This document shows, one piece after another, positions 1-10,162 of a DNA stretch of 64,000 bases. Position 1 is the stretch's first letter. Each line of letters starts with the position of its first letter. The DNA lies in assembly GCA_009823505.1 (NCBI GenBank), contig VZQC01005558.1, positions 2,019,113 through 2,083,112 on the forward strand, given 5' to 3'. The position numbers and the translations under genes are program-made. The notes under the pieces were generated by a model that saw only the letters and a program-made list of their open reading frames with translations, was not told where the DNA came from and made no database searches. The stretch comes from Rhizomys pruinosus. Lineage: Eukaryota; Chordata; Mammalia; Rodentia; Spalacidae.

Positions 1-134
1 CGAGACAGGGTCTCCATGTAGCCCAGCTGGCCTGGAGCTCACTCTGTAGACCAGGCTGGCCTTGAACTCACAAAGATCCACCTGCCTTTGCCTCCCAAGT
101 GCTAGGATCAAAGGCGTGCGCCACCGCGCCCGGC
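1..134 (-). mobile_element. B1 SINE, nearly full length
   Basis: Read on the minus strand this begins GCCGGGCGCGGTGGCGCACG at 134 and runs through the B1 landmarks (CTTTGATCCTAGCACTTGGG, TTCAAGGCCAGCCTGGTCT, GAGACCCTGTCTC). These mark a 7SL-derived Alu/B1 monomer. Its A-tail would lie before base 1, so the 3' end is cut by the window edge. Its RNA polymerase III A and B boxes are present but no function is implied. Confidence 0.95.
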
Positions 135-139
135 ATGAT

Positions 140-262
140 TTTTTTTTTTTTTTTTTTTTGGTAACCACATACCATTTTTAATGCTAATTATGCTCCTTAG
201 AGGTTCTCCTACTTCAGTCTGGAAGGAAGCTGGGATTACAAACCTGTGCCACCAGGTCTGGC
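140..262 (-). mobile_element. T-run followed by decayed B1-like fragment
   Basis: A run of about 18 T (140-159) is followed by AT-rich filler. At 205-262 the plus strand carries tcagtctggaaggaagctgg, gattacaaacctgtgccacc and aggtctggct, which correspond to the reverse complement of a B1 or proto-B1 head. The copy is much more diverged than the first B1, so it is probably an old monomer. Confidence 0.55.
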
Positions 263-486
263 TAAGATTTGACTAAGATTTGATCATACACCTAAAGATG
301 GGAAATTTTTCTGTAGGAAACCTGAGATGTTTGAATTGCTGCCAACTTCACCCTGGAGGGAGGGCAAGCTGCCCTACCATCCTCACCACCCCTCACACTT
401 AGACACCCTCTGAGAAGCCTCCACCTCTTTCCTTAGCTTGCTGGGCAAAATCTTGTTTCGTGAACGCTGGAGTCAAGCACCTACCA

Positions 487-487
<1 letters not shown>
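263..487. other. Single-copy sequence, nothing recognised
   Basis: A short near-duplication of ctaagatttga occurs at the left edge. No SINE, LTR or plausible exon is visible. Confidence 0.5.
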
Positions 488-525
<38 letters not shown>

Positions 526-572
526 CAGACAGAGTCTGCCTGCGGCCCCAGCTGTCCTGAAACTCACTCTGT
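488..572 (-). mobile_element. 5'-truncated B1 with long T-run
   Basis: About 35 T (490-524) is the reversed A-tail. It is followed by cagacagagtctgcctgcgg and ctgtcctgaaactcactctg, the reverse complement of the B1 3' third. The B1 5' two thirds are missing. An open frame across this (460-960) has a long Phe run from the T-tract and is not a gene. Confidence 0.7.
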
Positions 573-1764
573 TGTGCACAGAGGGAAAGAGCCTGTGGGA
601 AGCAGAGGGTGGGGAGTAAATCCGGATTCCTGCAGTAACACCTCAGAGGCCCAGGGGGAGCCCTGGGATGGGCTGGTACAGCCTGAGTTGGTGCACACCG
701 TGCTCAGCCCAACCTCGGGTCCCAGCCCCTACCCTTGCTCAGCAGCTGAAAGAGGAGCTTTTACTTCAGCCTTTGCCTGGGCAGGTTGCTTGATATTACA
801 GCTTCTAAATCTTACAGACGTGCGCTCAGGAAGTCAGAAGGCAAGGCTCAGAAAGGGGGGGCCCAGCAAAGAGCAGTCACCAAACCTCAGAGCGCCTTCA
901 GAGATGTTTGTGGGCTACTTCCCCTTTAAGGGCCCAGATGCGGACTGCTGCCGACAGTGATTTGAAACTCCGTCCCCCGAGGCTGGTGTCGACACCATTG
1001 TTCTCACTCACGGGCTCCCAGCTCTGGCTTAATTAGCGGTGTGTCAGTGGGGTGGGCCAAGTTTTCTACCACGCATTGGGGGAGGTGTAAAGTTGCAGCC
1101 ACAATTGTCTTGAGAGGCTGCCGGGGTCCAGATTACGTGAGCCTGGGGCACCGCGGGAGGGAAGCAGCCTTCCTCCCCAGCAGGTTCATAAACAAGTGCC
1201 TGCCAACGGACCAGAGTCCCTCTGCCATTTTTAAGTGAGGCTTGTTCATTTATGATTCCTTTTCAGGCTTCCTTCCACCCACCTTTCCTCTCTATTTGCT
1301 TAGCAAGCAAGCTCCCATCTATCTAGTCAGGCATTAGGATTGGGAAATCAGGATATTTTATGCTTTCAAAATGTCATTTTCTCTAAGAAAATTGAAGCAT
1401 TCATATCTGCTCCTTGTAAGGACTGCTTTTTCTAATGGTGTGTAAATGAAAGTGAAAATACATTATCAAGATCACCTGAGGTAGGCTGGAGCAAAGAACC
1501 CAGGGTCATCCTCGGAACACAGTGATCCCCCTCCCCTCCCCCCCATTTCTCCATCTGAGTTCTTGGGAGCAGGGAAGAGCAACCAGTCATAAGCTACCAA
1601 CACACACTTATTTGTTTATATGGTAAAAATATTTAACATCAAACATTGTATTTATTTATTTTCTGACCTAAAATATCTATCATTGTGTAATATAACAAAA
1701 ATATTTATATGGTAAATATACAAAATGTATTTAAGTAAATATCTTAAAGGTACTTATTAAAGGA
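573..1764. other. Single-copy sequence with AT-rich right end
   Basis: No repeat family recognised. The part at about 1000-1240 is comparatively CpG-containing and balanced in composition, and could be a conserved noncoding block. The part at 1600-1760 is AT-rich with short ATATTTA motifs. No splice-flanked open frame was found. Confidence 0.5.
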
Positions 1765-2100
1765 TTTGTGTGTGATGTATACATGTTCATGTGGGTGTAT
1801 GCATGTGTGTGCAGTACAGGGGCACGTGTGCATGTGCATGGATGGAGGCCAGGGGTTGGCATTATTGTCTTTCTCAACTGCTCTCCATTTCTTGGATATG
1901 GTCTCTCATAGAGCCTGGTGCTCACTGATAGAGCTAGGCTGTCTGGCCATTGAGCTCCAGGGACCTACCTTTCTCTGCCTTCCCAGCTCTGGGATTACCT
2001 CTAAGCACCACAGTACAGGCTTTTCCATGGTGCTGGGGATTGAACTCAGGTCTCTTGCTTGCTCAATAGACACCTTACAGTCTGAGCCATCTCCCCAGCC
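1765..2100 (-). mobile_element. B4A-type SINE
   Basis: The minus strand reads a tRNA/ID-like head (GGGCTGGGGAGATGGCTCAG at 2100), then a B1-like body, then an unrelated 3' part ending in GT/CA-rich sequence. On the plus strand this appears as tg-rich DNA, then tggaggccaggggttggc, ggtctctcatagagcctgg, ggtgctggggattgaactca and gccatctccccagccc. The order ID head, B1 body, CA-rich tail is the known B4 architecture. It is moderately diverged. Confidence 0.85.
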
Positions 2101-3344
2101 CTCCAGGGTAGTTCATACAGAGGGTCAGAAACAGAGCGGACACTGCTCTGACCATCCAGGGGAAGAAGAGACCTCCAAGGTGTCTAATTACAGGAGGCAG
2201 GCCTGGTCCCTCCTTAAAACTGTAACCAGGTCCCAGCACAGCTGATCCAGGAGACCTGACCTCACCAACTTCGAGCTTCTGTCTACTTAGATCAAATGTT
2301 TACAGGTAGAATTACCAATAAAAATAGTCTACATTTTCTTAAGTATGGTTGTTGGGCACAGAAAGAAAGCAGCACTATCCTCATGCACTTCTGAAAACCC
2401 AGGCTGAGTTGGCCACCAGGAGAAGGCCAGGGGAAGCTGCTTCCTCCCCTCCTGCAATCTGAGATCAGGATCTAGGGCCACCTGTGACTTCATTCCTGAG
2501 TCAAGCTGAACAAGATCTAGATATTCATTGTGGCTTAATTGGGGTCTAATTAACTTGAGTGCTCTTAGGTGAAAAGAAAACAAATAGGAGGGAAAACAAC
2601 CGAGTCCTGATGTCCCAGGAGCTTTGGGGATTTCCAGAGGTTCCTGGAGCCAGATGGCTCCTCCTCCTATCAGCCAGCCCATCTCACCCAGCTCAGACAA
2701 ACACCCAGGAAAAGCAGGCTGCAGCTGCCTAACATCAGCTCACGAGGGTCTATGATGTAACTAGCAGATGGTAGAGCCTCCCAGGCGTCTCAGGAGACAG
2801 TGGACGGGGACTGATGCCCAACTCAGGTCTGGAGCTGAATCTGCAGGCTTGGCGGGTGAACCGCCAACCAGAGCATGTCCAGATGTTCCTCCAGAGCCGG
2901 CGTTCTGCTCCCAGGTGTTCTGGTTTCTGACCTCACCGTCCTTGGGCATCTCTGCTGTGAAGTGGAAGGCCTTGGCCAAGGAGCCTTCTCATCTAAGGCT
3001 GAGGGGCTGGGTCTCCAGTCCACAAGTGACGGGAGGAGCAGTGTCAGCCATGTCACAAGATCAGGTGGGACCCAACTCAACTATGGCAACATCCTTACAG
3101 AGCCAGACCAAGCAGGCAGGGCTCAGATTACATACTGGTGACAGATTGGACACAAGAACACTGGGAACCTAAAGCATTTTGGTAGTTTCGAGATAGTAAA
3201 GCTTTCCAACTGATCATGGCCTTGCTGGTCCCAAGCTGAGTATCTCAGCCAATGCAAAGTAGAAGTTAGGTCGGACTAGACCTGTTAATGAACCCTGTAA
3301 TTTTTTACTTAATATCTCTAGACATTCTAAATAGCATTCTATAG
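2101..3344. other. Single-copy sequence
   Basis: No interspersed repeat recognised. Several overlapping short frames occur at 2760-3170 on both strands. None has a recognisable domain or splice context. Two TAATTA-like motifs lie near 2530-2555. Confidence 0.5.
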
Positions 3345-3566
3345 TTTATCTATTTAGTCAGTTAGTTCGAGTCAGGGTCTCATATAGCTCAAGCTTGCCA
3401 TGCAAGCAAATATAATCTTGAACTTCTGATCTTCCTATCTCCAATTCCAAGTGCTGAGATTACAGGCATGCAACAGCATACATATTTCCTCCGTGCTGCC
3501 AATTGAACCTGAGCCCTCAAGCAGACTAGGCAAGCACTCTATCAACTGAGCTACATCCTTAGCCCT
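3345..3566 (-). mobile_element. B4/RSINE1-type SINE, diverged
   Basis: The plus strand carries cagggtctcatatagctcaa, gtgctgagattacaggcatg, and at the right end gcactctatcaactgagcta followed by catccttagccc. This is the reverse complement of an ID-headed SINE with a B1-like body. It is an old copy. Confidence 0.75.
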
Positions 3567-3595
3567 CTAGATAGTTCTAAACATGTTTTATAGTT

Positions 3596-3992
3596 AAGTA
3601 TGATGGATAGTTTAATTGACAATCTGATTGGATTTAGAAATGCCTAGAGCACACCTTTGGATGTGTCTGTGAGAGTATTTCCAGAGTTGGTTAACGGAAG
3701 GGAGAAGAGCCATCTTAAATGTGGCTGACTAACCCTGGTGGTGGGATCCCAGACTGAAGAAGAATGGGGAATGGAGAAACAAGCAGAACTGAGTATCAGC
3801 ATTAATCTCTCTTTGTCCCTGGTCCACTAAGCTGTGAGAGAGTTAGCCACAGGCTCTCGGTGCCATCAACTCTGCCACTCATTCTCCACCATGATGGACT
3901 GTACCCTCCAAAATAAAACTTCCCCCCTTAAGTTGTTTCCTATCAGGTATTTGGCCCTACCTACAAGAAAAGTAACACATCAAGAAAACCAT
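3596..3992 (+). mobile_element. MaLR LTR, MTD-like
   Basis: It starts tatgatggatagtttaattg and continues with the landmarks of this rodent MaLR LTR: aaatgcctagagcacacctt, atgtgtctgtgagagtattt, ggtgggatcccagactgaa, accatgatggactgtaccct, ccaaaataaaact, ttaagttg and caggtatttgg. It ends in gaaaagtaacac. No internal region follows, so it is probably a solo LTR. The family name is from memory. Confidence 0.75.
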
Positions 3993-4796
3993 GTTTATAG
4001 GACCGCAACTACTCTCCCGTCTCTGGAGCCCCCCACCACTGGCACTTAGACGTAGATGCCTTCTAGTGACTTCCCTCCTCCTTCACCCTTTCTTTTTTAG
4101 ACTCATTAGCTCTCCCTGTCACCTGGGCTTCTGTTGCTCAGCCTACTGACATTGCTCGTGACTCACAGAGTGAGTAAACTCTGGTGTAAAGGACAGCAAC
4201 ATCTGGGCGATAGCTCACAAATGTGTGGGCAGCTGATCGAGGCTATGTTGTGTGAAACTGTCTCTCAGGGAAAAGAAAGTAGTAATAATCTGTTGTATAA
4301 CTTTTAACTGGGAGATATTTATTAAATTGTCGATCTATCCCAGCCTGAGCAATGACAAGTCAAAGGAGAGATTCCATCCAAGCTCATCCTGGAGAAATAA
4401 TGAGTTTAGTGAGGTTACTTACAGGAGCGTGAGGAAGGGGTTACTTAAGAGGTAACTCAGAGGTAGAATAGAATGATGCAACGCTCAGCTAACCTTCAAC
4501 CACCTATGCATAGTAGCACCTTAAAAGGCCATGTATAGCTGGCCCAGGAGGAAGTGGGGACTAGAATCTGAGGTGAGGGTCTTGTGACCTTCCCCTGCCT
4601 TTTACCAGGGAATTTTAACAGCTTCATACTGCAGACCTGGCTGCCAGCCATATCTCCTCTGCTTCCATTACTGGGGACCAAGGTCCTCTCTAAATCACCA
4701 CAGAGGCTGTGTTTCATGATGGCCAAGGTCATGTCATACCTGGAGGAAATTCTTCCACTATATCAATCCTTGGGTCCTTTAGCACCTGATGTCCTT
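3993..4796. other. Single-copy sequence
   Basis: Nothing recognised. Short frames on both strands at 4496-4817 lack any domain. Confidence 0.5.
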
Positions 4797-5062
4797 GAAA
4801 AACAGAAGATGGCCTAGCGGTTAAGAGCGCTGACTGCTCTTACAGAGGACCCGGGTTCGATCCCCAGCACCCACATGGTGGCTGAGAACCGTCTGAAGCT
4901 CCAATTCCAGGAGAACTCCAGTTCCAGGGGAATCCGAGACCCTCTTCTGACCTCCGCGGCATTGCACGACACGGGTGCACAGACTTGCATGCAGACAGTA
5001 CATTCATACACATACAGAAATAAATAAAATTAATAAAAAATAATTTAAGAAAAACAGAAGAT
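4797..5062 (+). mobile_element. Young B2/B3-type SINE with 14-bp TSD
   Basis: Body 4811-5048, flanked by perfect direct repeats gaaaaacagaagat at 4797-4810 and 5049-5062. The tRNA-like head is short by about a dozen bases (it starts ggcctagcggttaagagcgc) but keeps the B box (ggttcgatccccag). It then has gacctccgcggcattgcacg, catgcagacagtacattcat and an AATAAA-rich tail. It carries an internal duplication (ctccaattccagg then ctccagttccagg). The perfect TSD and low divergence mean recent insertion. Confidence 0.95.
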
Positions 5063-5145
5063 CAAGGCAGATTTCCATTGTAGTGCTAGTGAGATCTTGG
5101 TATCTAATGGCAGGCATACAGAATATGGGATGGATAAATACATAA

Positions 5146-5392
5146 AAGATAGACAGATAGATGGTAGATAGATAGTTGATAGATAGATAGATGATTGATA
5201 GATGATTGATAGATAGATGATAGATAGTTGATAGAAGATTGATGATAGATGATAGATAGATGATTGATAGATAGATATAGATAGATGATAGATGATAGAT
5301 AGATAGATGATAGATAGTTGATAGATGATTGATAGATGATAGATAGATGATAGGTGATAGATAGTTGATAGATGATTGATAGATGATAGATA

Positions 5393-5441
<49 letters not shown>
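5146..5441. repeat. (GATA)n microsatellite
   Basis: About 300 bp of GATA/TAGA repeats with recurrent ttgatagatgat interruptions and a pure stretch of about 10 units at the right end (5397-5439). The interruptions form a loose higher-order pattern. Stop-free frames here (Tyr-Leu-Ser-Ile repeats on the minus strand) are artefacts. Confidence 0.97.
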
Positions 5442-6534
5442 CATATAGTGGCTTTGGGGTGCAGCTTCACCCCAGTGTTCTCCCTGTACAAGAGCTTCAA
5501 GTCACCTTATTCTGACATACTGCCAGCTCCCTTCAGCTATACAGACAAGCACACCTGAGGCTGACCTCTGACCTTCATAGGCATGAACTCAGAAACACAC
5601 ACAAATAGTCGTAGATCTAGCACTCTACAGGAGGTGAAACCTGCCCTCACCCTGGTCTCAAGAACCCTGACCTGGGGCCCTTGGCTATGTGGTACTTCTC
5701 CTCCGGCCTCCAGTGTGGCTTTGCTCAGTAGTCTGCAGAGTGACTAAGACTCTTTGGAACAACTCATCCCTGTTCCACTGGACAGCAGTTATGAAGGCTT
5801 CAAGGCCCTGGTTGCCTGTGGGCCCTGCACATACACACCTTAGTGGAGCTGTGGGCCAGGGTCCTTCCATGTGGCCCACCTCTGAGGCTGGAGCTTCCTA
5901 CAACATGAAGCCTGGTTCCCAGGGGAGTGAGTAGAGAAAAACAGTAGAGTCACTTTGTCCTCACCCCATCGTAGACGTTTAGAGCATAACTGCCATATTC
6001 CACCTTTGAGGGTCACAAAGGCCTGCCCGATTCAGTGGCAGGGGAAATGGACTCCAGCACTAGATGGGGCGCAATGAGGTCTGGGAAACAATGCTGGACA
6101 GGAAACCTGCCTGTGGCCTTTTCAGGGAAGTTTGATCTCTTCCATACCAGAAGCTGAAGTCCATGTATCGACCAAGCTGCCAAAATTTTCATCACTCTTC
6201 TTGGATGCTGATCTGTCTTCTTCATGCCTATGTGATATTACCTTCATATTTTCCTGCAGTATGGATTCCTCCTGCCTAGGTTTAAGCAGCTTGATGGGCT
6301 GCCTTCCTTTGCAAATGGTATGCATATTGATGTCAACCCGTTGACATTCTGCTTCTAAATTCTTACTTTTTCCTATCTTCCTCAACAATAATTTCAGAAG
6401 TTATCACCAAGCTTTGGGATGAGAATATAGTGGCTATATAAATATAATTCTCCTTATGCTTCAAAAATTTAGATCCTGAGGGAAGGGACACATATTTAGG
6501 GGTGATGGTTTCAGTTAGAACCCATGTTTGTCCT
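5442..6534. other. Mostly single-copy; possible SINE tail at 5540-5610
   Basis: The segment ctgacctctgaccttcatag followed by acacacacaaatag resembles the 3' end of a B4/B3 SINE but is too short to place. An 88-codon minus frame at 6122-6388 opens from a non-ATG codon, has no recognised domain and is of chance length. The rest is unrecognised. Confidence 0.45.
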
Positions 6535-6764
6535 CACCTGCCATCCACTTTGTTTGGTTTGTTAAGACCAGGTTTCTCACTGGGATCTGGGGCTGGGCAA
6601 TTCAGTTAGTTTGGCTGGCCAGTCAGCCCCAGACCGACCTGTCTCTGCCTCTCCAGCATGCATTACCAGGCCTGGCTTCTAATGTAGGTTCTGAAGATCA
6701 AATTGAGGTCCTCATACTTGTCCAGCAAGGACTTTCCCCACAGACCCAAGTAAGTCCTTAGCCC
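6535..6764 (-). mobile_element. B4A-type SINE, decayed
   Basis: The plus strand carries accaggtttctcactgggat, ggctggccagtcagcccca, ctgtctctgcctctccagca, ggtcctcatacttgtccagc and ctttccccacagacc. This is the reverse complement of the B4A body and head. It is divergent and old. Confidence 0.75.
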
Positions 6765-6920
6765 ATGATTTGCAAATTTTTGACTGTAGTGTTAATGCTA
6801 AACTCAGCAGGGTCCCTGGGATATTTGAATCTCCTGCTTTTCTTCAGGAATGGAGTGGGCTCAGGAAGCCCAGCCACCCCTCAAGAGCTTAAAATAGTCC
6901 ACACCTAGCTCAGAAAGTGC
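6765..6920. other. Short single-copy spacer
   Basis: Nothing recognised between the B4 fragment and the AT tract. Confidence 0.5.
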
Positions 6921-6925
6921 TATAT

Positions 6926-6977
<52 letters not shown>

Positions 6978-6987
6978 ATATATATAG
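6921..6987. repeat. (TA)n microsatellite
   Basis: About 67 bp of alternating TA with two short interruptions. It adjoins the 5' side of the next SINE. Confidence 0.97.
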
Positions 6988-7006
6988 TCTGTGAATCAAC
7001 ATTGGG

Positions 7007-7232
7007 GCCTGGAGAGATGGCTCACTGGTTAAGAGCACTGGCTGCTCTTACAGAGGACCCTGGTTTTGTTCCCTGCCTCCACATGGCAGCTAATAACTGT
7101 TATTCCAGTTCCAGGGGATCTGATGCCTCTTCTGACCTCCACCACATTTAACATTGCATGACACAGTTACACCTACATACATGCAGGCAACACATTCATA
7201 CACACACAGTAAAAAATGAAATATTTTTGAAG
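7007..7232 (+). mobile_element. B2/B3-type SINE
   Basis: It begins ggggcctggagagatggctc, then agagcactggctgctcttac, a damaged B box, ccagttccaggggatctgat, and a tail with catgcaggcaacacattcat and acacacacagtaaaa. It is moderately diverged and I found no clear TSD. Confidence 0.9.
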
Positions 7233-7246
7233 AGGCTTATTTTTTT

Positions 7247-7572
7247 ATTTGTTTTTTTTTTTTTTCAATATGGTCACTTTTATTGAACACTCACCTGTGG
7301 TTGGAATCCTCATAGCTGGAGAGGACTGCATGAAGTACTCAGAGCCCAGGCATCCTGCTGCCCCTGAGTCTGGTGGGTTTTGCCAGGAAGCTAAGAAGCT
7401 TTCCTTTCAATTCATCATTTACACAGGTCCTTCTTATGACCCTAGGAGAAGTTCTAGCAATGGCTTGCTATGGCCATATGTCTTGGAAAAATTTGTGAAG
7501 CAAGGCATTTTATTCCATCTGGTTAAAATAGTGATTCTCTTTAAATTATGGCCTTCCAGTGTATATATAGAT
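7247..7572 (-). pseudogene. Possible retrocopy of an mRNA 3' end
   Basis: On the minus strand the sequence ends ttcaataaaagtgaccatat then an A-run (the plus-strand T-run at 7250-7264). So an AATAAA signal sits about 15 bases before a poly(A) tract, the layout of a retroposed mRNA. The upstream 300 bases match no SINE, LTR or L1 that I know. I cannot name the parent gene, and no long open frame survives. A chance AATAAA beside an unrelated T-run is the alternative. Confidence 0.35.
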
Positions 7573-7660
7573 TGACATTATATATATATATATATACATA
7601 TATATATGAAAATCATTATATATGTGTATTTAGGTGAAAAAAGCATTATATATATATATT
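7573..7660. repeat. AT-rich simple sequence
   Basis: Two TA-dinucleotide patches (about 7577-7608 and 7646-7660) are separated by short unique sequence. Confidence 0.85.
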
Positions 7661-7910
7661 CTTTTTATCTTTTTAACTTTATTACTTTACAATCCCACAT
7701 TACATAGTAAGTTGATGAGTAGCATCAGGTATTATATTTAATTTAAAAAAAGGAATTATTCAGTTTGCTTTACAAATAGGGATTTGGTGCTAGAATCCAC
7801 AGATGAGGGACACCATATATCATTTGCTTTTCTGGGACTGTTACTTTGCTTAGCATAATGGCTTCTAGTTCCATCCCTTTACCTGCAAAGTTCATTTTAA
7901 ATGCATGTTA
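7661..7910 (-). mobile_element. L1 3' end fragment
   Basis: The plus strand contains ggtgctagaatccacagatg, gcttttctgggactgttact, tagcataatggcttctagtt and cctgcaaagttcat, the reverse complement of the rodent L1 sequence at the ORF2 end and 3' UTR. It is 5'-truncated to about 250 bp and divergent. Confidence 0.8.
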
Positions 7911-8451
7911 TGTGGGAAGAAAAACAGCAGACAATTCTAAAAGTGAAGGGAAAGTTATAGAGAGAGTTGCCTATGAGCCACTGCCTGTGAGCCATAGTCT
8001 CTGCCTCTGCTCCAGACCATAGCTTAGCAGAGGACAGCCTCTTTCTCAGGAGGCCACATTGGTCATTGTGTTCCAGATCAACTGGAACACGACCATTTCC
8101 TGCTCTGACAACATGGGAAGGTTTCACAGATGAGCTAGAGAGACAGATGCCCAGGACAACCCAGATCCAAGGGTTCCCAAGGAAAGGATGTCCCCCCCAC
8201 CCTGATGTATCTAGAAGGAAGCTTGTCATGATTCCCACTAACACAAAATACATCCACCTCTCCACTTCTGTCTTACAACTCTGATTACCTCCAAGAAATA
8301 TCTCTGACCCTATGGTGAGGACAGAGGTATCTGGGAGTCTCTGTGGCCTTTCTAAGAAGTTCCCATATCCATGTCATAAATTTGTGGATGGGAATTATTA
8401 AAGGGGAAATAATGTGGCAGTATGTTCAACTAAATGGGCACAAAAAGAACA
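7911..8451. other. Single-copy sequence
   Basis: No repeat recognised. The frames at 7897-8284 on both strands are short and featureless. Confidence 0.5.
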
Positions 8452-8637
8452 GGGGCAGGAAAGATGGCTTCAGTTTAGAGCCCAGTTTGTTTTTACAGAT
8501 GATTTGAGTTCAGTTCCCAACACCTGCATCAGGCAGCTTACAACCTCCCGTAACTCCATCTCCAGGGGACCTGATGTAGTTTATTCTAGACTCTGTGAGT
8601 ACCAGCACACACGTGGCATACACTCACATAGATAGGC
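8452..8637 (+). mobile_element. B3-type SINE interrupted by an LTR
   Basis: The copy has ggggcaggaaagatggcttc, gatttgagttcagttcccaa, taactccatctccaggggac and a CA-rich tail. The tail appears to resume after the LTR at 9001-9015 (cagacagacacataaa). It is diverged, so it is older than the LTR that split it. Confidence 0.75.
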
Positions 8638-9000
8638 TGTGCTAGATAGCTTTCATTCAACTTGACACACCTGGTTAGAGGGAACCTCAACCAAAGAGTT
8701 GTCTCCATGGAATTGGCCTGTTGCCATGTCTGTGGGGTACTTTCTTGATTACTGACTGATCTGGGAGGGCCCAGTGGGCCGTGGCCAGTGCCACCCTTTG
8801 GCAAGTAGTCCTGTATTGGGCCTGAGGAGTAAGGCAATAAACAACATACCTCTATGGTCTGTGTTCCAGGTTCCTGCCCTGAGTTCTTGCCTTGGCTTCC
8901 CTTGATGATGGACTGTGCTGTAAGCCAAATAAATCCTTTCCTCCCCAAGTTGGTTTTGGTCAATGTGTTTCAACACAGCAATAGAAAGCTAACTACAACA
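8638..9000 (+). mobile_element. Solo MaLR-type LTR (family A)
   Basis: It begins TG (tgtgctagatagctttcatt) and ends CA (aaagctaactacaaca). Landmarks are caacttgacacacctgg, tggcctgttgccatgtctgt, gtactttcttgattactgac, ccaggttcctgccctgagtt, gatgatggactgtgc, the AATAAA-containing caaataaatcctttcctccc, and a terminal acacagcaatagaaagc. The length of about 360 bp and TG...CA ends fit a MaLR LTR. Other family A copies lie near 22.0, 32.1, 37.0 and 63.5 kb. No internal region is present. Confidence 0.75.
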
Positions 9001-9017
9001 CAGACAGACACATAAAT

Positions 9018-9282
9018 AGAAATATATCTTAGGGGCTGGAGAGATGGCCTAGCGGTTAAGAGCACCGACTGTTCTTGCAGAGGACCCGGGTTCGATCCCC
9101 AGCACCCACATGGCGGCTGAGTACCATCTTTAACTCCAGTTCCAGGGGAATCCGGCACCATCTTCTGACCTCCATGGCATTACACAACACAGGTGCACAA
9201 ACCTACATGCAGACAGTACATTCATACACATAAAAAGTAAATAAAATTTTAAAAAATTATTTAAAAAAAGAAATCTATCTTA
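9018..9282 (+). mobile_element. Young B2/B3-type SINE with 14-bp TSD
   Basis: The body at 9032-9268 starts ggggctggagagatggccta and keeps the B box ggttcgatccccag and the tail landmark catgcagacagtacattcat. Direct repeats agaaatatatctta (9018-9031) and agaaatctatctta (9269-9282) differ at one base. A recent insertion. Confidence 0.93.
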
Positions 9283-9640
9283 AACCAAAAGAATAGCAAC
9301 ACACCTTATTAAGAGCACCAGAATCAGGTTTCATATCTGTATCTGGCTTCTAGAAACAAGTCAGCTATAACTAGGACCCTCACTCAGCGTGTTGTGAGTC
9401 CCTGTGAGACGCTGGACACAACCAAGGGGAACCAATGCTCCCTTAAGGGAAAAATCAAGTAAATGGGGACAGTTAAGGCTTAGGAGATAGATGCACAGAG
9501 CCCTTGAAATAAGACTCATTTTCCAGTAGTTCATGACCAATAATAATTTATTTCACATACTGTGTTCCTACTATTAATAAGTATGAAATAACATGAGTTC
9601 TTCTCTATCTGAATTCATTCACCAAAAATCTACTTAAATC

Positions 9641-9674
<34 letters not shown>

Positions 9675-9914
9675 CCTAATTTTACCCTTAGCCTACATCA
9701 GCTCTGCAATTCTGAGTATCATGGGTAATTAACAAAGGAAGCTTACCTATGCCCTCTCCCCAGGAGAAAAGACTCTGCAGTCTATCTCCTGAATATGCCC
9801 TTATTGATAGATGTAATTAGTCAATATTATATCATATGTAGATATAGATTTAATTAGTCAATATTATATTCCTACTCAGAAGGTCTTCTGATTCAATATG
9901 ACTAGTGTTGTTAT
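9283..9914. other. Single-copy, AT-rich, with (TG)n at 9641-9674
   Basis: Contains a TG dinucleotide run of about 13 units. A short local duplication (gtaattagtcaatattatat and atttaattagtcaatattat) occurs near 9815 and 9850. Otherwise nothing is recognised. Confidence 0.6.
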
Positions 9915-10162
9915 AAGAAAACTGTGTGTGGGGCTGGAGAGATGGCTCAGCGGTTAAGAGCACCGACTGCTTTTGCAGAGGACCTGGGTTTGATTCCCAG
10001 CGCCCACATGGCGGCTAAGAACCATCTTTAACTCCAGTTCCGGGGGAATACGACACCCTCTTCTGACCTCCGCAGCATTGCATGGCATGGGTGCACCTAC
10101 CTACATGCAGACAGTACACTCATACACCTTAAATTAAAAAACAAAAAAGAAAACTGTGTGTG
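9915..10162 (+). mobile_element. Young B2/B3-type SINE with 16-bp TSD
   Basis: The body starts ggggctggagagatggctca at about 9929. The perfect direct repeats aagaaaactgtgtgtg lie at 9915-9930 and 10147-10162. It has ctccagttccgggggaatac, gcattgcatggcatgggtgc and catgcagacagtacactcat. A recent insertion. Confidence 0.95.

Noticed and set aside
460..960. 166-codon frame with a poly-Phe stretch
   Set aside because: The Phe run is the reversed A-tail of a B1, and the rest has no recognisable domain.
1000..1240. Small CpG-island promoter
   Set aside because: Only slightly elevated CpG over about 200 bp; too short and weak to call.
4811..4880. tRNA gene (A box and B box ggttcgatccccag)
   Set aside because: The same head occurs in many places followed by the B2/B3 body and tail. 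It is a tRNA-derived SINE promoter and has no complete cloverleaf.
5004..5444. 146-codon minus frame rich in Tyr-Leu-Ser-Ile
   Set aside because: Translation of the GATA microsatellite.
6122..6388. 88-codon minus frame with protein-like charged composition
   Set aside because: It opens from a non-ATG codon, many frames of this length are expected by chance, and I saw no A-tail, splice site or recognised domain.
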